A DNA stretch of 64,000 bases. It comes from Ktedonobacteria bacterium. GTDB lineage: Bacteria > Chloroflexota > Ktedonobacteria > Ktedonobacterales > JACDGC01. The notes under the pieces were generated by a model. The model had not been told where the DNA came from. It saw only the letters and a program-made list of their open reading frames with translations, and made no database searches. The position numbers and the translations under genes were made by a program. Positions 28,878 through 38,278 of this stretch are shown piece by piece. The stretch's first letter is position 1, and every line of letters starts with the position of its first letter. The DNA lies in assembly GCA_027459785.1 (NCBI GenBank), contig DAIDGU010000063.1:1-64000 (forward strand). The letters are read 5' to 3'.

Positions 28878-29010
28878 GAATAGAGGGAGCGGTGATGAGG
28901 GGGGTACACAGCTTATCACCCCTCACCAATTTCACTTTCAGTCGGCGTAAAGCCTTATCAATGGAAGGCATGGTCTCAAGTAAAAGCAAGCGGAGAATGG
29001 GAGCCGTGTT

Positions 29011-29400
29011 TTGGATAAATGGGTCGTCCGTGGCGGCATTGCCGATGCCCAGCATCTGATGGCGGGTTATGTGCAGCATTTGGGCTATCCTAACCAGCAC
29101 ATATTCGGCTTTTCCGTTCAATTCTAACCAGGCTTACGTGTGGATCAGCTTGCCAGGAGCGGACGATTTCCTAACAGCCAAATCAGCTTCGCTCAACGCA
29201 GTGATCTTGCAGCGGCGCTCGCTCCGCTGGGATACCGTATAGTACTGCGACCGACCAAAGGCATTGGCTATCATCACACCTTCATGGTGTTGTATGATAG
29301 CAGTAATATGCTTTTAATAGCGTTGCCGTTGGATGCTGCGCTGGCACTTGAAGGCGTCTTTCAGCGCAAGAAAAATCCTTTTCCCGTGCCGCGACCATAA
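29011..29400 (+). pseudogene. Small gene interrupted by one in-frame TAA
   Basis: A TTG at 29011 preceded by GGGAG starts a 38-residue stretch (DKWVVRGGIADAQHLMAGYV, ending FGFSVQF) that meets a TAA at 29125-29127. Exactly the same frame continues without further stops to 29400 with a coding-like sequence (RSGRFPNSQISFAQRSDL, then GYHHTFMVLYDSS, ending NPFPVPRP). Read through, it is one protein of about 129 residues. I infer a former single gene with a nonsense mutation; alternatively a second start (GTG at 29140) makes two products. The family is not one I can name. An intact small gene follows 14 bases downstream. Confidence 0.6.
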
Positions 29401-29414
29401 AGGGAGGTTTGTCC

Positions 29415-29645
29415 ATGCTACGGAGTATCGCTGATTTCAATACCCTACAAGTCGATCCGGAAAAGCTCCTGTTGGGAACGGTTGGCACGCCGAACGGAGA
29501 TCGGCTGTGCGGCTTGCATTCCGGCGAGCAGGTGATCCTCGATGGTGGCGATCTGGAAGTCATCGCTACTCTGCAATTCGACGAAAAACAGCAAGCCTGG
29601 TTTGCGCTGCCTGACTGGACGACGCACAAAGAACTCAGTGTATAA
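29415..29645 (+). CDS. Small hypothetical protein paired with the broken gene
   Basis: 76 residues (MLRSIADFNTLQVDPEKLLL to WTTHKELSV), acidic, with predicted beta strands and no membrane segment. AGGGAGG at 29401-29407 fixes the ATG at 29415, 14 bases after the preceding frame ends, so the two form a bicistron. I recognise no family. A small partner of a 129-residue protein could be an immunity or antitoxin-like protein, but nothing in the sequence proves that. Confidence 0.65.
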   Translation: MLRSIADFNTLQVDPEKLLLGTVGTPNGDRLCGLHSGEQVILDGGDLEVIATLQFDEKQQAWFALPDWTTHKELSV

Positions 29646-29678
29646 AGCGAGCTAGCTGCCAGCCTAGGCAAGCAAAAG

Positions 29679-29845
29679 AGCGGACATCCCTGTCCGCCCC
29701 ACGATGGTTGCAATTCGTCACCATGATCATTGTATGGGCGCGCCCCCACCGAGCGCCCCCCATCGCTCCCCTCTCCATCCACAGATGGGGAGCAGGGTTC
29801 CCGTGAAGCGACGGGAGGGCCGGGGGTGGGACCACCCTACCAACG
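29679..29845. repeat. Cluster of family A, E and C repeats
   Basis: 29679-29705 is a GCGGACA-TGTCCGCCCCACGATGG palindrome of family A. 29733-29760 is a degenerate family E hairpin. 29752-29845 is a family C element with CCCCTCTCCATCCACAGATG and its inverted partner. They fill the gap up to the end of pnp. Confidence 0.75.
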
Positions 29846-32281
29846 GTCGTTGTTGCCGCTGCTGCCACGGCTGAAGCCACCGCGCTGCGGGCCGCCGCGC
29901 CCGCTCATGCCGCCGTTGCTCGGCGGGCCGGGGCGACGCACGGGCGAACTGCCGAAGCTGCCGCCGCCGCTACCACCACCGGGGCCGCGCGGGGGACGAT
30001 CCCCGCCGAAGCCGCCGGCACGCGGGGGCGGACCACCGAAGCCTCCGCCACCGGGGCCACGCGGCGAACGATCACCAAAGCCGCCGCGGCCACCGCCGCC
30101 ACCTGGACCACCGCGCCCGCCACGGCCACCGCCGCCGGGACCGCGATCCGCGTTGATCTCGGCTGCCGAGGGCATTTCACCGCTGAGGGCGGCGCGACGT
30201 GACATGTTGACGCGCCCCTGCGGATCGACCTCGATCACCATCACCGTGATCTCATCGCCCAGTTGCACCACGTCTTCGGGCCGGTTCACGTGATAGTCGG
30301 CCAGTTGCGAGGTGCGCACCAGACCTTCCTTGCCAGGCAAGATCTCGACGAACGCGCCGAAGTCCACGATGCGCTTGACGATGCCAGTGTAGATCTTGCC
30401 GACCTCAACCTCCTCGGTGAGCGCACGGACGGAATCCATCGCACGCTGCATGCCCTCGGCGGTGGTGGCAGAGATGTTGACCAGGCCGTCTTCTTCGATG
30501 TCGATCTTCGCGCCCGACTCTTCCTGAATCTTGCGGATCGTCTTGCCGCCAGGGCCGATCACCGCGCCGATCTTTTCCTGGTTGATCTTGATCGTCTGGA
30601 TGCGTGGGGCGAAGTCGGAGAGATCCAGGCGCGGCTCAGCCAGGGCTTCCAGCATGCGATCCATGATGAACATGCGACCTACATTGGCCTGCTGCAACGC
30701 TTTGGAGATGATCTCCATCGTGATGCCCTTGACCTTGATATCCATCTGGAGCGCAGTGATGCCGTCCGCCGTGCCGGCGACCTTGAAGTCCATATCGCCC
30801 AGCGCGTCTTCCATCCCCTGGATGTCCGTGAGGATCGCGTAGCGGTCGGCGCTCTGGCCGTCGGGGGTGATCAGGCCCATCGCCACGCCAGAGACGGGCG
30901 CGCGAATCGGCACACCGGCATCCATCAGCGCCAGCGTCGAACCACAGACCGATCCCATCGAGGTCGAACCGTTGCTCGACAACACCTCCGACACGATGCG
31001 GATCGTATACGGGAACTCGTTCTGCGGGGGGATGATGGCGCTGATGGCGCGCTCGGCCAGCGCGCCGTGACCGATCTCACGGCGACCGGGGCTACGGGCG
31101 GGCCGCGCCTCGCCGGTGCTGAAGGCCGGGAAGTTATAATGGTGCATAAAGCGCTTGTTTTCGTCCAGTCCCAGGCCGTCCAGGATCTGCTCGTCGCCGG
31201 GCGAACCGAGCGTGACGATGCTCAGCACCTGCGTCTGGCCGCGCGTGAAAAGGCCGGAACCATGCACACGGGGCAACAAGCCGACCTCGCACGAGATCGG
31301 GCGAATCTCCGTCGTCTTGCGGCCATCGGGGCGAATGCCCTTATCCAGGATCTGGTTGCGCACGAACGTCTTCAACTCTTTTTCGAAGAAGTTGTTGACC
31401 TCTTTGGCGCGGTCGGGATACTTTTCGCCCATGAGCTTGATGACATCCTGGCGCACCTGCTCGATGCCCTCGTCGCGCTCCTGCTTGGTGGGCTTGTTGA
31501 CGGCGGCGTCCAGGCGGGGACGCACGAAATCGGCGACTTCAGTGGCCAGCGCCTTATCCGGCTCCGGCGGCACGAAGGCCATCTTCGGCTTGCCAGCCTG
31601 TTTCACCAATTCGTCTTGCAGATCGACCAGTTGCACAATCGCCGTGTGGCCGGCTTGGAGCGCCTGCACGACGAGATCTTCGGGCAACTCTTTCGCGCCG
31701 GCTTCCACCATCATGATGGCGTCGCGCGTGCCGGCGATGACCAGATCCAGCCGGCTATCGCCCAGATCGCTCTCCATTGGGTTGATCACGAACTGATCGT
31801 TGATGTAGCCAACGCGCACCGCCGCCACCGGTCCGGCGAAAGGGATGTCCGAGATCGCCAGCGCGGCGGAACACGCCGTGATGCCCAGCACATCGAAATC
31901 ATTTTCCTGGTCGGCGGAAAGCACGGTGACGGTGACTTGCACGTCGTTGCGATAGCCCTTGGGGAAAAGCGGACGCAGGGGGCGATCCGTCAACCGTGAG
32001 GCGAGGATGGCATGCTCGCTGGGCCGGCCCTCGCGCTTGATGAAGCCGCCGGGGATCTTGCCGACCGCGTACATGCGCTCTTCGAAATCGACCGTCAGGG
32101 GAAAAAAGTCAATGCCCTCGCGGGGCGCTGTGCTGCCGACGGCGGCAGCGAGGATCATGGTATCGCCATAGCGCACAAGCACCGCGCCATTGGCTTGTTC
32201 GGCCACGCGACCGGTCTCGATGGTGAGCGTTCGACCGTTGATATCCGCTTGTACGGAATGGATGGTACGTCCTTCAGGCAC
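29837..32281 (-). CDS. pnp: Polyribonucleotide nucleotidyltransferase with RGG-rich tail
   Basis: 814 residues. Two RNase PH-like domains ([20 protein letters not shown] and [16 protein letters not shown]), a KH domain ([20 protein letters not shown]) and an S1 domain ([20 protein letters not shown]) are in the usual order. PNPase degrades RNA phosphorolytically from the 3' end. The last 90 or so residues are unusual: a Gly/Arg/Pro-rich tail of GRGG, GGFGG and RPPRGPGG repeats. Translation starts at a GTG (32281) with GAGG upstream. rpsO lies upstream in the same direction, as in most bacteria. Confidence 0.97.
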   Translation of the reverse strand: MPEGRTIHSVQADINGRTLTIETGRVAEQANGAVLVRYGDTMILAAAVGSTAPREGIDFFPLTVDFEERMYAVGKIPGGFIKREGRPSEHAILASRLTDRPLRPLFPKGYRNDVQVTVTVLSADQENDFDVLGITACSAALAISDIPFAGPVAAVRVGYINDQFVINPMESDLGDSRLDLVIAGTRDAIMMVEAGAKELPEDLVVQALQAGHTAIVQLVDLQDELVKQAGKPKMAFVPPEPDKALATEVADFVRPRLDAAVNKPTKQERDEGIEQVRQDVIKLMGEKYPDRAKEVNNFFEKELKTFVRNQILDKGIRPDGRKTTEIRPISCEVGLLPRVHGSGLFTRGQTQVLSIVTLGSPGDEQILDGLGLDENKRFMHHYNFPAFSTGEARPARSPGRREIGHGALAERAISAIIPPQNEFPYTIRIVSEVLSSNGSTSMGSVCGSTLALMDAGVPIRAPVSGVAMGLITPDGQSADRYAILTDIQGMEDALGDMDFKVAGTADGITALQMDIKVKGITMEIISKALQQANVGRMFIMDRMLEALAEPRLDLSDFAPRIQTIKINQEKIGAVIGPGGKTIRKIQEESGAKIDIEEDGLVNISATTAEGMQRAMDSVRALTEEVEVGKIYTGIVKRIVDFGAFVEILPGKEGLVRTSQLADYHVNRPEDVVQLGDEITVMVIEVDPQGRVNMSRRAALSGEMPSAAEINADRGPGGGGRGGRGGPGGGGGRGGFGDRSPRGPGGGGFGGPPPRAGGFGGDRPPRGPGGGSGGGSFGSSPVRRPGPPSNGGMSGRGGPQRGGFSRGSSGNNDRW

Positions 32282-32582
32282 ACTAACCTCATTTCTCGCG
32301 GCGTCCCTTCACTGTGGGCCACGCCGCATCCAGCGTCACTGCTGGTACCTAATAACACGTGGGGGCGATAGCGGGAGCGACCGTTTTAGCTGTATCTGCC
32401 GCTTCTCCACCTGTCTATCGCACAAGAGAGGTAGGACAACGCCTGTCTCTCTGCGGTGGCGTCATTCTGCACAAACAAGTGCAGCACAAGGAGGATATTC
32501 ACTGCCCGTATACGGCGTGAAGCCCCCATCGAATGATGTGGGCTTTCGTCAAGGGTGGCTGGTGTATGCACACCCGCCGGCA
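32282..32582 (-). promoter_or_regulatory. rpsO-pnp spacer with hairpins
   Basis: On the minus strand this 300-base leader of pnp holds a hairpin with AGCCCACATC/GATGGGGGCT (about 32520-32545) and a small one with TGCAC/GTGCA (about 32468-32485). Such structures often serve processing and autoregulation of pnp. No gene is seen and no promoter is convincing. Confidence 0.4.
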
Positions 32583-32852
32583 TTAATGGCGCAGACCAAG
32601 TTCGGCAATGAGCGAGCGATAGCGCTCGACATTGTGCTTGTTCAGATAGCTCAGCAGGCGGCGGCGACGACCAACCATCATCACCAGGCCGCGCCGGCAC
32701 TGCGTATCATGCTTGTGTTCACGCAGATGCTCGGTCAACTCACGGATGCGCTGCGTCAGGATGGCGATCTGCACTTCCGACGAGCCAGTGTCGCCCGCGT
32801 GCCGCTGAACGTTGGTGATAATCTGCGATTTCTCTTCGGTGCCTAGGGGCAT
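32583..32852 (-). CDS. rpsO: 30S ribosomal protein S15
   Basis: 89 residues, full length. [20 protein letters not shown] and [20 protein letters not shown] are signatures of S15, which binds the central domain of 16S rRNA. GGAGG lies nine bases before the ATG at 32852. The promoter at 32906-32934 serves it. Confidence 0.98.
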   Translation of the reverse strand: MPLGTEEKSQIITNVQRHAGDTGSSEVQIAILTQRIRELTEHLREHKHDTQCRRGLVMMVGRRRRLLSYLNKHNVERYRSLIAELGLRH

Positions 32853-32905
32853 GCCACGTGGCCTCCACGAATTTCTTTCTTCGAATATCGTCTCTTGTCC
32901 GCATT

Positions 32906-32934
32906 AGTATAGCACACCGATTGACAAACGGCAA
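32906..32934 (-). promoter_or_regulatory. Promoter of rpsO
   Basis: On the minus strand TTGCCG and TATACT are spaced by 17 bases, about 54 bases before the rpsO start. Confidence 0.55.
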
Positions 32935-32983
32935 ATGGTCCTACCGTGAACGGGGATCGCCGTCCGGCGCGCGCCGCGCCCTG

Positions 32984-32992
32984 TGGTATGAT
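32984..32992 (+). promoter_or_regulatory. Extended -10 promoter of the thymidylate-synthase-like gene
   Basis: TGGTATGAT is an extended -10 box, 50 bases before the start codon. No -35 box is evident. Confidence 0.35.
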
Positions 32993-33041
32993 CGGTCAGG
33001 TGGCCGCGCGTGGCGCACCTTCAGCGCGAAAGGATCTGGCG

Positions 33042-33881
33042 ATGGCGAATTTCGACGAGCAATACCGCGATCTTGTGCGGGCGCTGCTGCGTGATGGCGT
33101 CGAAGAGGTGAACCAGCGCACCGGCCATGCCACGCGCGCCCTGCCGGGCATGACGCTGACAGTCCCCGATGTCGCCGCCGCGTTCCCGCTGCTGACCTTG
33201 CGCAGCATCCCCATCAAGCTCTTTGTGGCAGAACAGATCTGGTTTTTGACGGGCGAGCGGATGCCGGAACCGTTCCTGACGCAGTTCACCCACATCTGGT
33301 CCGACTTCGCCAACCTGGGCGGCGTCGTCTCTGCGGCATATGGCTATCGCTGGCGGCGGCACTTCCACCGCGATCAACTGGCCGATCTCGTCACCCTGCT
33401 GGAACGCGATCCGTCGTCGCGCCACGGCGTCGTCACCGCCTGGGATCCCGCGACGGACGGCCTGGCCAGCGGCGTGCCGCGCAAAAACGTCCCCTGCCCC
33501 CATACCTTCACGGTCAACATCATCGGCGGGCGGCTGCATATGCACAACATCGTGCGGTCCAATGATGTGCTGCTCGGCCTGCCGCACGATGTCGCCGGCT
33601 TCTGCCTGTTACAGCAAATCCTCGCCGCGCGGCTGGGCGTCCCAGCGGGCAAGTATACCCACTCGATTGCGCACGCGCACATCTATGATCTCCACTACCG
33701 GGCGGCGGAGATTCTGGCGGAGCGCGAACCCCAGCATCCGCCCATCACGCTCACCGTGCCAGCGGATGCCTTCGCGCGCGGCTCGGCGGGCGATCCGACG
33801 CTGGTGGTCGCGCTGGCCGACCAACTCGCCGCGCAGTACCATCCCCAGCCGGCGATCAAGGGCTTGAAGATCGTCCTGTGA
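33042..33881 (+). CDS. Thymidylate synthase family protein, Asp at the dUMP-selecting Asn
   Basis: 279 residues of ThyA type. The catalytic Cys is C152 in NVPCPHTFTV; the phosphate-binding and base-binding segment is RSNDVLLGLPHDVAGF (172-187), and HAHIYDLH (211-218) holds the sugar-binding His and Tyr. In standard ThyA the segment reads LGLPFNIA; here Phe-Asn is replaced by His-Asp (H182, D183). In the family an Asp at this position marks dCMP-using enzymes such as phage dCMP hydroxymethylase. One extra residue also splits the usual PCH. So the substrate may be dCMP or a related nucleotide. AAAGGAT precedes the ATG at 33042. Confidence 0.85.
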   Translation: MANFDEQYRDLVRALLRDGVEEVNQRTGHATRALPGMTLTVPDVAAAFPLLTLRSIPIKLFVAEQIWFLTGERMPEPFLTQFTHIWSDFANLGGVVSAAYGYRWRRHFHRDQLADLVTLLERDPSSRHGVVTAWDPATDGLASGVPRKNVPCPHTFTVNIIGGRLHMHNIVRSNDVLLGLPHDVAGFCLLQQILAARLGVPAGKYTHSIAHAHIYDLHYRAAEILAEREPQHPPITLTVPADAFARGSAGDPTLVVALADQLAAQYHPQPAIKGLKIVL

Positions 33882-33957
33882 CCGGCACGCCACATGCGTT
33901 TATCGGGCATACAGCATGCTATCAGACGACCGAACGCACGCGAAGGAGTGTCGCCCT

Positions 33958-34263
33958 ATGTCTCAACCCAATCCCCAATCCGACCCAGCCAGCGATTACA
34001 GCGCCTATGGCGGCCAGCCGGCGCAAGACCGCGCCGCGCCCCCACCCGCCACACCACCGGCCACCCCCGCGCCGATCTCCCAGGCCGAGATCGACCGTTT
34101 AAGTCGTGAAGGCGACCAGTCCGAAGTCGCGCAGCAACAGATCGACGCGGTAACGGGTATCGCCGACGATACGCTGCCCGAAGGTGTCACCGACTGGCCG
34201 ACCCCCGCGACAAATAAAGAGCAAGACAACATTCCCGATCCATCCACCAGCCAGAGCGAATAA
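33958..34263 (+). CDS. Short disordered Pro-rich acidic protein
   Basis: 101 residues. The first 45 are Pro/Ala/Gln-rich and the rest acidic with SQAEIDRLSREGDQSEVAQQ, a likely short helix. No domain is recognised. AAGGAG nine bases before the ATG at 33958 supports translation. It is about 75 bases behind the thymidylate-synthase-like gene and could be cotranscribed. Confidence 0.65.
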   Translation: MSQPNPQSDPASDYSAYGGQPAQDRAAPPPATPPATPAPISQAEIDRLSREGDQSEVAQQQIDAVTGIADDTLPEGVTDWPTPATNKEQDNIPDPSTSQSE

Positions 34264-34298
34264 AGATAGGCTGATGCTGCGCTTCGCCACAGAGCCGC

Positions 34299-35108
34299 TT
34301 ACGCCTGCGCCAGCACCCAGTCCCTCAGCGCGTGGGCGACGCCGTCGTCGTCGTTGGTGCGTGTCGTCGCCTGGGCCAAGGCGCGCAGTTCAGGGATCGC
34401 GTTGCCCATTGCGATGCCCATGCCCGCCGCCTGGATGAGCGGAATATCATTCTCGCTGTCGCCGATGGCCAGCGTCTGGGCGCGGTCGAGGTGCAGGGTC
34501 TGGCAGACCGTTTGCAGCGCGGTCCCCTTGGTCGTATCCAGGCGCATGCATTCCAGGAAATCGACCGCCGTGCGCACGACGCGCACCTGCCCCGCCAGGC
34601 GCGGTTCGATCTGGGCGCGTAGGGCATCCAGCCGGGCGGGCGGCGCGGCGCTGAGCAGCTTCACCGGCGGGGGTAAGCCGGCGTCGAAACTGGCCACGCG
34701 GCGCAACGGCGGCTCGTGATAATGTGCCAGCAAAACATCCAGTTCGCCCGGCGGCGCGGTGGTATAGATGGCATCCGGCGTGTACCAGGCCAGCGGCACA
34801 TCGGGGGCGTACTCCGCCAGCGCCGCCCGGCTGCGCGCGACCTCCGCCGCAGTGAGGGGAAAACTGGCGATCAGCCGCCCGCTGGGCGCGTCACAGATCG
34901 CCGCGCCATTACACGTGATCTGCGGGCCGTGCAGATCAAAAGCCGTTACTAGCTCGCGCAGCGAGACGAAGAGCTTGCCCGTCGCCAGGCACACCTGCAC
35001 GCCCTGCGCCTGTGCCGCACGGATCGCCGCCGTCACCGGCGCATGCAACGTATGATCGCCCGCCAGGATCGTCCCATCGACATCCAGCGCCACCAGCCGA
35101 AACTTCAT
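34299..35108 (-). CDS. HAD-superfamily Cof-type phosphatase
   Basis: 269 residues. HAD motif I is LVALDVDGTIL (D8, D10), motif II VCLATGK, and motif III/IV the C-terminal KGTALQTVCQTL and AIGDSENDIPLIQAAGMGIAMGNA. The C2B cap between them marks the Cof/YbiV group, which removes phosphate from sugar phosphates, FMN or PLP; the natural substrate cannot be told from sequence. The ATG at 35108 is the first that begins the family consensus MKFRLVALDVDG; no strong ribosome site is seen. Confidence 0.9.
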   Translation of the reverse strand: MKFRLVALDVDGTILAGDHTLHAPVTAAIRAAQAQGVQVCLATGKLFVSLRELVTAFDLHGPQITCNGAAICDAPSGRLIASFPLTAAEVARSRAALAEYAPDVPLAWYTPDAIYTTAPPGELDVLLAHYHEPPLRRVASFDAGLPPPVKLLSAAPPARLDALRAQIEPRLAGQVRVVRTAVDFLECMRLDTTKGTALQTVCQTLHLDRAQTLAIGDSENDIPLIQAAGMGIAMGNAIPELRALAQATTRTNDDDGVAHALRDWVLAQA

Positions 35109-35151
35109 ACCACTCGCTCTCGCCCCAGATCGGACCACCGTGCCGTTTATC

Positions 35152-35181
35152 GTTGTACGGGCGCGATATATCGCGCCCCGC
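35152..35181. repeat. Family E palindrome
   Basis: GGGCGCGATATATCGCGCCC is a perfect 20-base palindrome preceded by TTGTAC, like the copy at 7346-7371. Confidence 0.75.
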
Positions 35182-35215
35182 GTCTCCGTGCCACTCTTGC
35201 TTGCGCGCCTCGTAC

Positions 35216-36448
35216 TCAACTCCACCCAAAGGGGTTTAAGGTTTTCAGGTTCGGCGGGCAGCCGTTGAATTGGATCGCCCCTTCGGCGGCGATGGTATGC
35301 CCATCCAAGCCGTTGGGGTAACCGCAGAGGCCGTCGATGGGAATGTTTTGCCACCACATCATGAAGTGGACGTGCGCGCCGTAGGCATCGCCGGATTCAC
35401 CTTGTTCGCCGATCAGTTCGCCCTGCGTCACCTGATCACCGGCCTTCACCTTGAATGAGCCGGGAACCATGTGGGCGTACGAGGTTGCCACGTAGCCGCA
35501 ATGCGCGATCTTGATCGTATAGCCGCCGCCGCCGATATCCCAGCCGGCGAAAACAACGGTGCCAAGCTGCGCAGCATAGACCGGCGTGCCAAGTTCCCCC
35601 GTCGAGACATCGATGCCGTCGTGGCCGCTCCAGAAACGTTGGGTGATGACCGAGGTAAACTTGCCGGTCTTGGGCTGATCGAAATTGATGAACTGATAGA
35701 GCGCGGGATTGCCAGCCCACGCGCCATAGCCCGGCGGACAATAGTTGGCCGGATTCGTCTTGCCGGCCACGGCGGCGAACTGGGAAGCGTTCGTGGTTGT
35801 GATGATGACATCCTGTTCCGGCGCGAGTTTGCCTGTCGGGTTCACTCCCGGTGGGTAGTGCGGCTGAAAATCGAAACCGTACTGGGGATTATAGGGTATC
35901 TTATAACTTTGGCTGGCGACCGCATAGCTATCGAGGTAGAGATTATTCAATTCGAAGATGCCGTTGACCTGCACGCCGAACTTTGCGGCAATCGACTCGA
36001 ATGTGTCGCCGGGCTGCGCGACATACAGGTGGTAGACGGCGGTCGTTTTCGCCGAGATGAAGGCATTGGCGATCAGCGTGAAGGGATCGGTATTCTGTGA
36101 GGCCGTGTTGTCGCCGATGATGCCCACGCTGAAGAGCGCGCTGATGATGATACAGAACGTGACCGCGCCAATGAAGAACTGCATCGCCACCGGGCGCTTG
36201 CGCCGCTTGCTGGGCGGCCCGGCGGAGGCGAGTACGCCACCACCAGGGATGATCAGCGGCGGGACGCGCTCGATGAACGCCTCGTCGTCTGCGCCCCCCG
36301 TGACGACCAGCGCGCGACTGGGATCGCCCCAATCTGCATCATCGTCGTCATCGGCATAGCCGTCAGCATCGTCATCGTAATCGTCGTACTCGTCGTCCCA
36401 CGCCGCGCGATACACCGATTCTTCTCTAGAATAATCATCCCGATACAT
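35216..36448 (-). CDS. Membrane-anchored LysM and M23 peptidase
   Basis: 410 residues. An Asp/Tyr-rich acidic cytoplasmic N-terminus (to about 45) leads to a basic stretch and one transmembrane helix (88-111), then a LysM domain (140-185, YVAQPGDTFESIAAKFGVQV) and a C-terminal M23 metallopeptidase domain. Zinc ligands are visible in HDGIDVS and HVHF; AHMVPG also fits. Such enzymes cut peptide cross-links in peptidoglycan outside the membrane. GAGGAG seven bases before the ATG at 36448 fixes the start. The very acidic N-terminus is unusual for the family. Confidence 0.9.
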   Translation of the reverse strand: MYRDDYSREESVYRAAWDDEYDDYDDDADGYADDDDDADWGDPSRALVVTGGADDEAFIERVPPLIIPGGGVLASAGPPSKRRKRPVAMQFFIGAVTFCIIISALFSVGIIGDNTASQNTDPFTLIANAFISAKTTAVYHLYVAQPGDTFESIAAKFGVQVNGIFELNNLYLDSYAVASQSYKIPYNPQYGFDFQPHYPPGVNPTGKLAPEQDVIITTTNASQFAAVAGKTNPANYCPPGYGAWAGNPALYQFINFDQPKTGKFTSVITQRFWSGHDGIDVSTGELGTPVYAAQLGTVVFAGWDIGGGGYTIKIAHCGYVATSYAHMVPGSFKVKAGDQVTQGELIGEQGESGDAYGAHVHFMMWWQNIPIDGLCGYPNGLDGHTIAAEGAIQFNGCPPNLKTLNPFGWS

Positions 36449-36849
36449 CGCCGTACTCCTCGTGGAGGATGGTGCCAACCGTTGTGTCATGGATAGTCTA
36501 ACGGATCAGGGAGCAAAGCGTCAAGCTTTATTCACGCGCATGGGAAGATCGTCCGCCTTGGCGTTGGCGCGTAGGTACTACAGCGGTTCGCCGTAACACA
36601 AACGCCCCTACTACCACTTGCTTGATAAGTACCGTTCGCACCTGCTAAGTACCGCTTGCACGCTGGTATGGTGTTTGCTGGATGATGTGCATATGCCACA
36701 TGCACACCCTATCAGCCCCCAAGCGCAGGCATGCGTGATACAATACAGGGGATGCGATACACGCAAACCACATTCGCTCACCTCAGATATACCAGGCAAG
36801 ATGCCCCATATCGTCCGTGTCTGAGCAGCTTGACGGAGGCAATCCAGCT
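36449..36849. promoter_or_regulatory. Intergenic region with 20-base tandem direct repeat
   Basis: TAAGTACCGTTCGCACCTGC (36626-36645) is repeated at once as TAAGTACCGCTTGCACGCTG (36646-36665), a period of two helical turns. TACAAT at 36739-36744 could be a -10 box for the downstream regulator, with no good -35. The rest shows nothing. Confidence 0.5.
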
Positions 36850-38268
36850 ATGCAGACTGATGAGTCAGCGAAACGAGCAAGCACTATGACAGCAACCGGG
36901 CAGCACATTCTCATCGTTGACGATTTCGCGCCGATCCGTCAGATGTTACGTGAGTGGCTCGAAGACGCCCAGTATACCGTCAGTGAAGTGGATAGCGGCG
37001 AAGATGCCCTAGGGATCCTGACCGGCCCTGAAAAACAGCGCCCCGATCTCGTGTTGCTGGACTACCTTTTGCCGGACATGGAGAGTACGCAGATCCAGCA
37101 AGAGATGCATAACCAGGATGTCGATATTCCCGTGATCTTGATCACGGGCCGGGGCCAGGCGCAGAGCGTCATCAAGGCCACCCAACTCGGCGCGATTGAC
37201 TACCTGCGCAAGCCCTTCGATGATCCGAATATTGTCCTCGACGCCGTGCGGCAAGGGCTGAAACAGTCGCAGATGAAGCGCGATCAGGTGCTGGCCGAGA
37301 TGCCGGAGATCGATCCCAGCGAAAAGATCATCGGCGGCAGCCAGGCGATGCTGGAGATCTTCAAGACAATCGGCAAGGTGGCGCGCACCCCCTCGACGAT
37401 CCTCATCACCGGTGAAACCGGCACTGGCAAGACCTTGCTCGCCGAGACGATTCACCTGGCGTCGGACCGCCGGCGTGGCCCTTTCGTCGCCTTCAACTGC
37501 GCGGGCGTGCCGGAAACCTTGCTGGAAGCGGCGCTCTTCGGCGCGGAGAAAGGCTCCTACACCGGGGCGGATCGCCTGCGCATCGGCGTCTTCGAGACGG
37601 CCAACAAAGGCACGATCTTCCTGGATGAGATCGGCGAAATGACGCTGGCGACCCAGACGAAACTGCTGAAAGTGTTGCAAGAAGACCGCCAGATCGAGCG
37701 CCTGGGCAGCAACACGCCGATCAAGGTCGATGTGCGCGTCATCGCTGCGACGAACAAGAATCTGACCAAAGAGGTGCAGGAGCGCCGCTTCCGCGAAGAC
37801 CTCTTCTATCGCCTGAACGTCATCTCGATCCACATGCCACCGCTGCGCGAGCACAAAGAAGACATCCCCGCGCTGGTGGCACACTTCCTGAACATCCACC
37901 GCTTCTCGCCGACGATGCCGGAATCACACATCACCGTCGAGGCGCTGGATAAACTGAAGGGCTACGAGTGGCCGGGCAACGTGCGCGAACTAGAGGCGAT
38001 CATCCAGCGCGCGGTGGCCTTCAGCCGAGGCGAGTTGATCATGCCGGAGCATATCATCTTCTCGCGCAACCTCGAACGCCAGATGTTGGATGTGACCACG
38101 CGCGTGCAAGCAGGCACGCCACTGAGCGCCATCGTGCAGGAGGCGCAGACGATGGCCGTTTCCACCGCGTTGCGGCTGAGCGAGGGCGACAGCACGCGCG
38201 CCGCGACCCTGCTGGGCCTGCCCTCTGAAGCAGCCCTGAATGCCCTGCGAACCGAACTGGGATTGTAG
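36850..38268 (+). CDS. Response regulator with AAA+ sigma-54-activator-type domain
   Basis: 472 residues. The receiver domain (about 18-130) has D24, D25, phosphorylatable D71 (LVLLDYLLPD), T99 and K121. The AAA+ domain (155-390) has Walker A GETGTGKT (188-195), Walker B GTIFLDEIGEM, and GSYTGA (235-240) in place of the GAFTGA loop that contacts sigma-54. The C-terminal 60 residues end in a Fis-like helix-turn-helix region. This is the NtrC/AtoC design. No histidine kinase is adjacent, so it is an orphan. GGAGG ten bases before the ATG at 36850 fixes the start. Confidence 0.88.
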   Translation: MQTDESAKRASTMTATGQHILIVDDFAPIRQMLREWLEDAQYTVSEVDSGEDALGILTGPEKQRPDLVLLDYLLPDMESTQIQQEMHNQDVDIPVILITGRGQAQSVIKATQLGAIDYLRKPFDDPNIVLDAVRQGLKQSQMKRDQVLAEMPEIDPSEKIIGGSQAMLEIFKTIGKVARTPSTILITGETGTGKTLLAETIHLASDRRRGPFVAFNCAGVPETLLEAALFGAEKGSYTGADRLRIGVFETANKGTIFLDEIGEMTLATQTKLLKVLQEDRQIERLGSNTPIKVDVRVIAATNKNLTKEVQERRFREDLFYRLNVISIHMPPLREHKEDIPALVAHFLNIHRFSPTMPESHITVEALDKLKGYEWPGNVRELEAIIQRAVAFSRGELIMPEHIIFSRNLERQMLDVTTRVQAGTPLSAIVQEAQTMAVSTALRLSEGDSTRAATLLGLPSEAALNALRTELGL

Positions 38269-38278
38269 ATCTCAGCTA

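Noticed and set aside
29011-29400. Selenocysteine or programmed readthrough at the internal stop
   Set aside because: The stop is TAA, not TGA, and no stimulatory structure is evident; a nonsense mutation is simpler.
30263-31999. Long plus-strand open frame opposite pnp
   Set aside because: Same reason: mirror of a strong gene, no ribosome site, residue composition typical of antisense frames.
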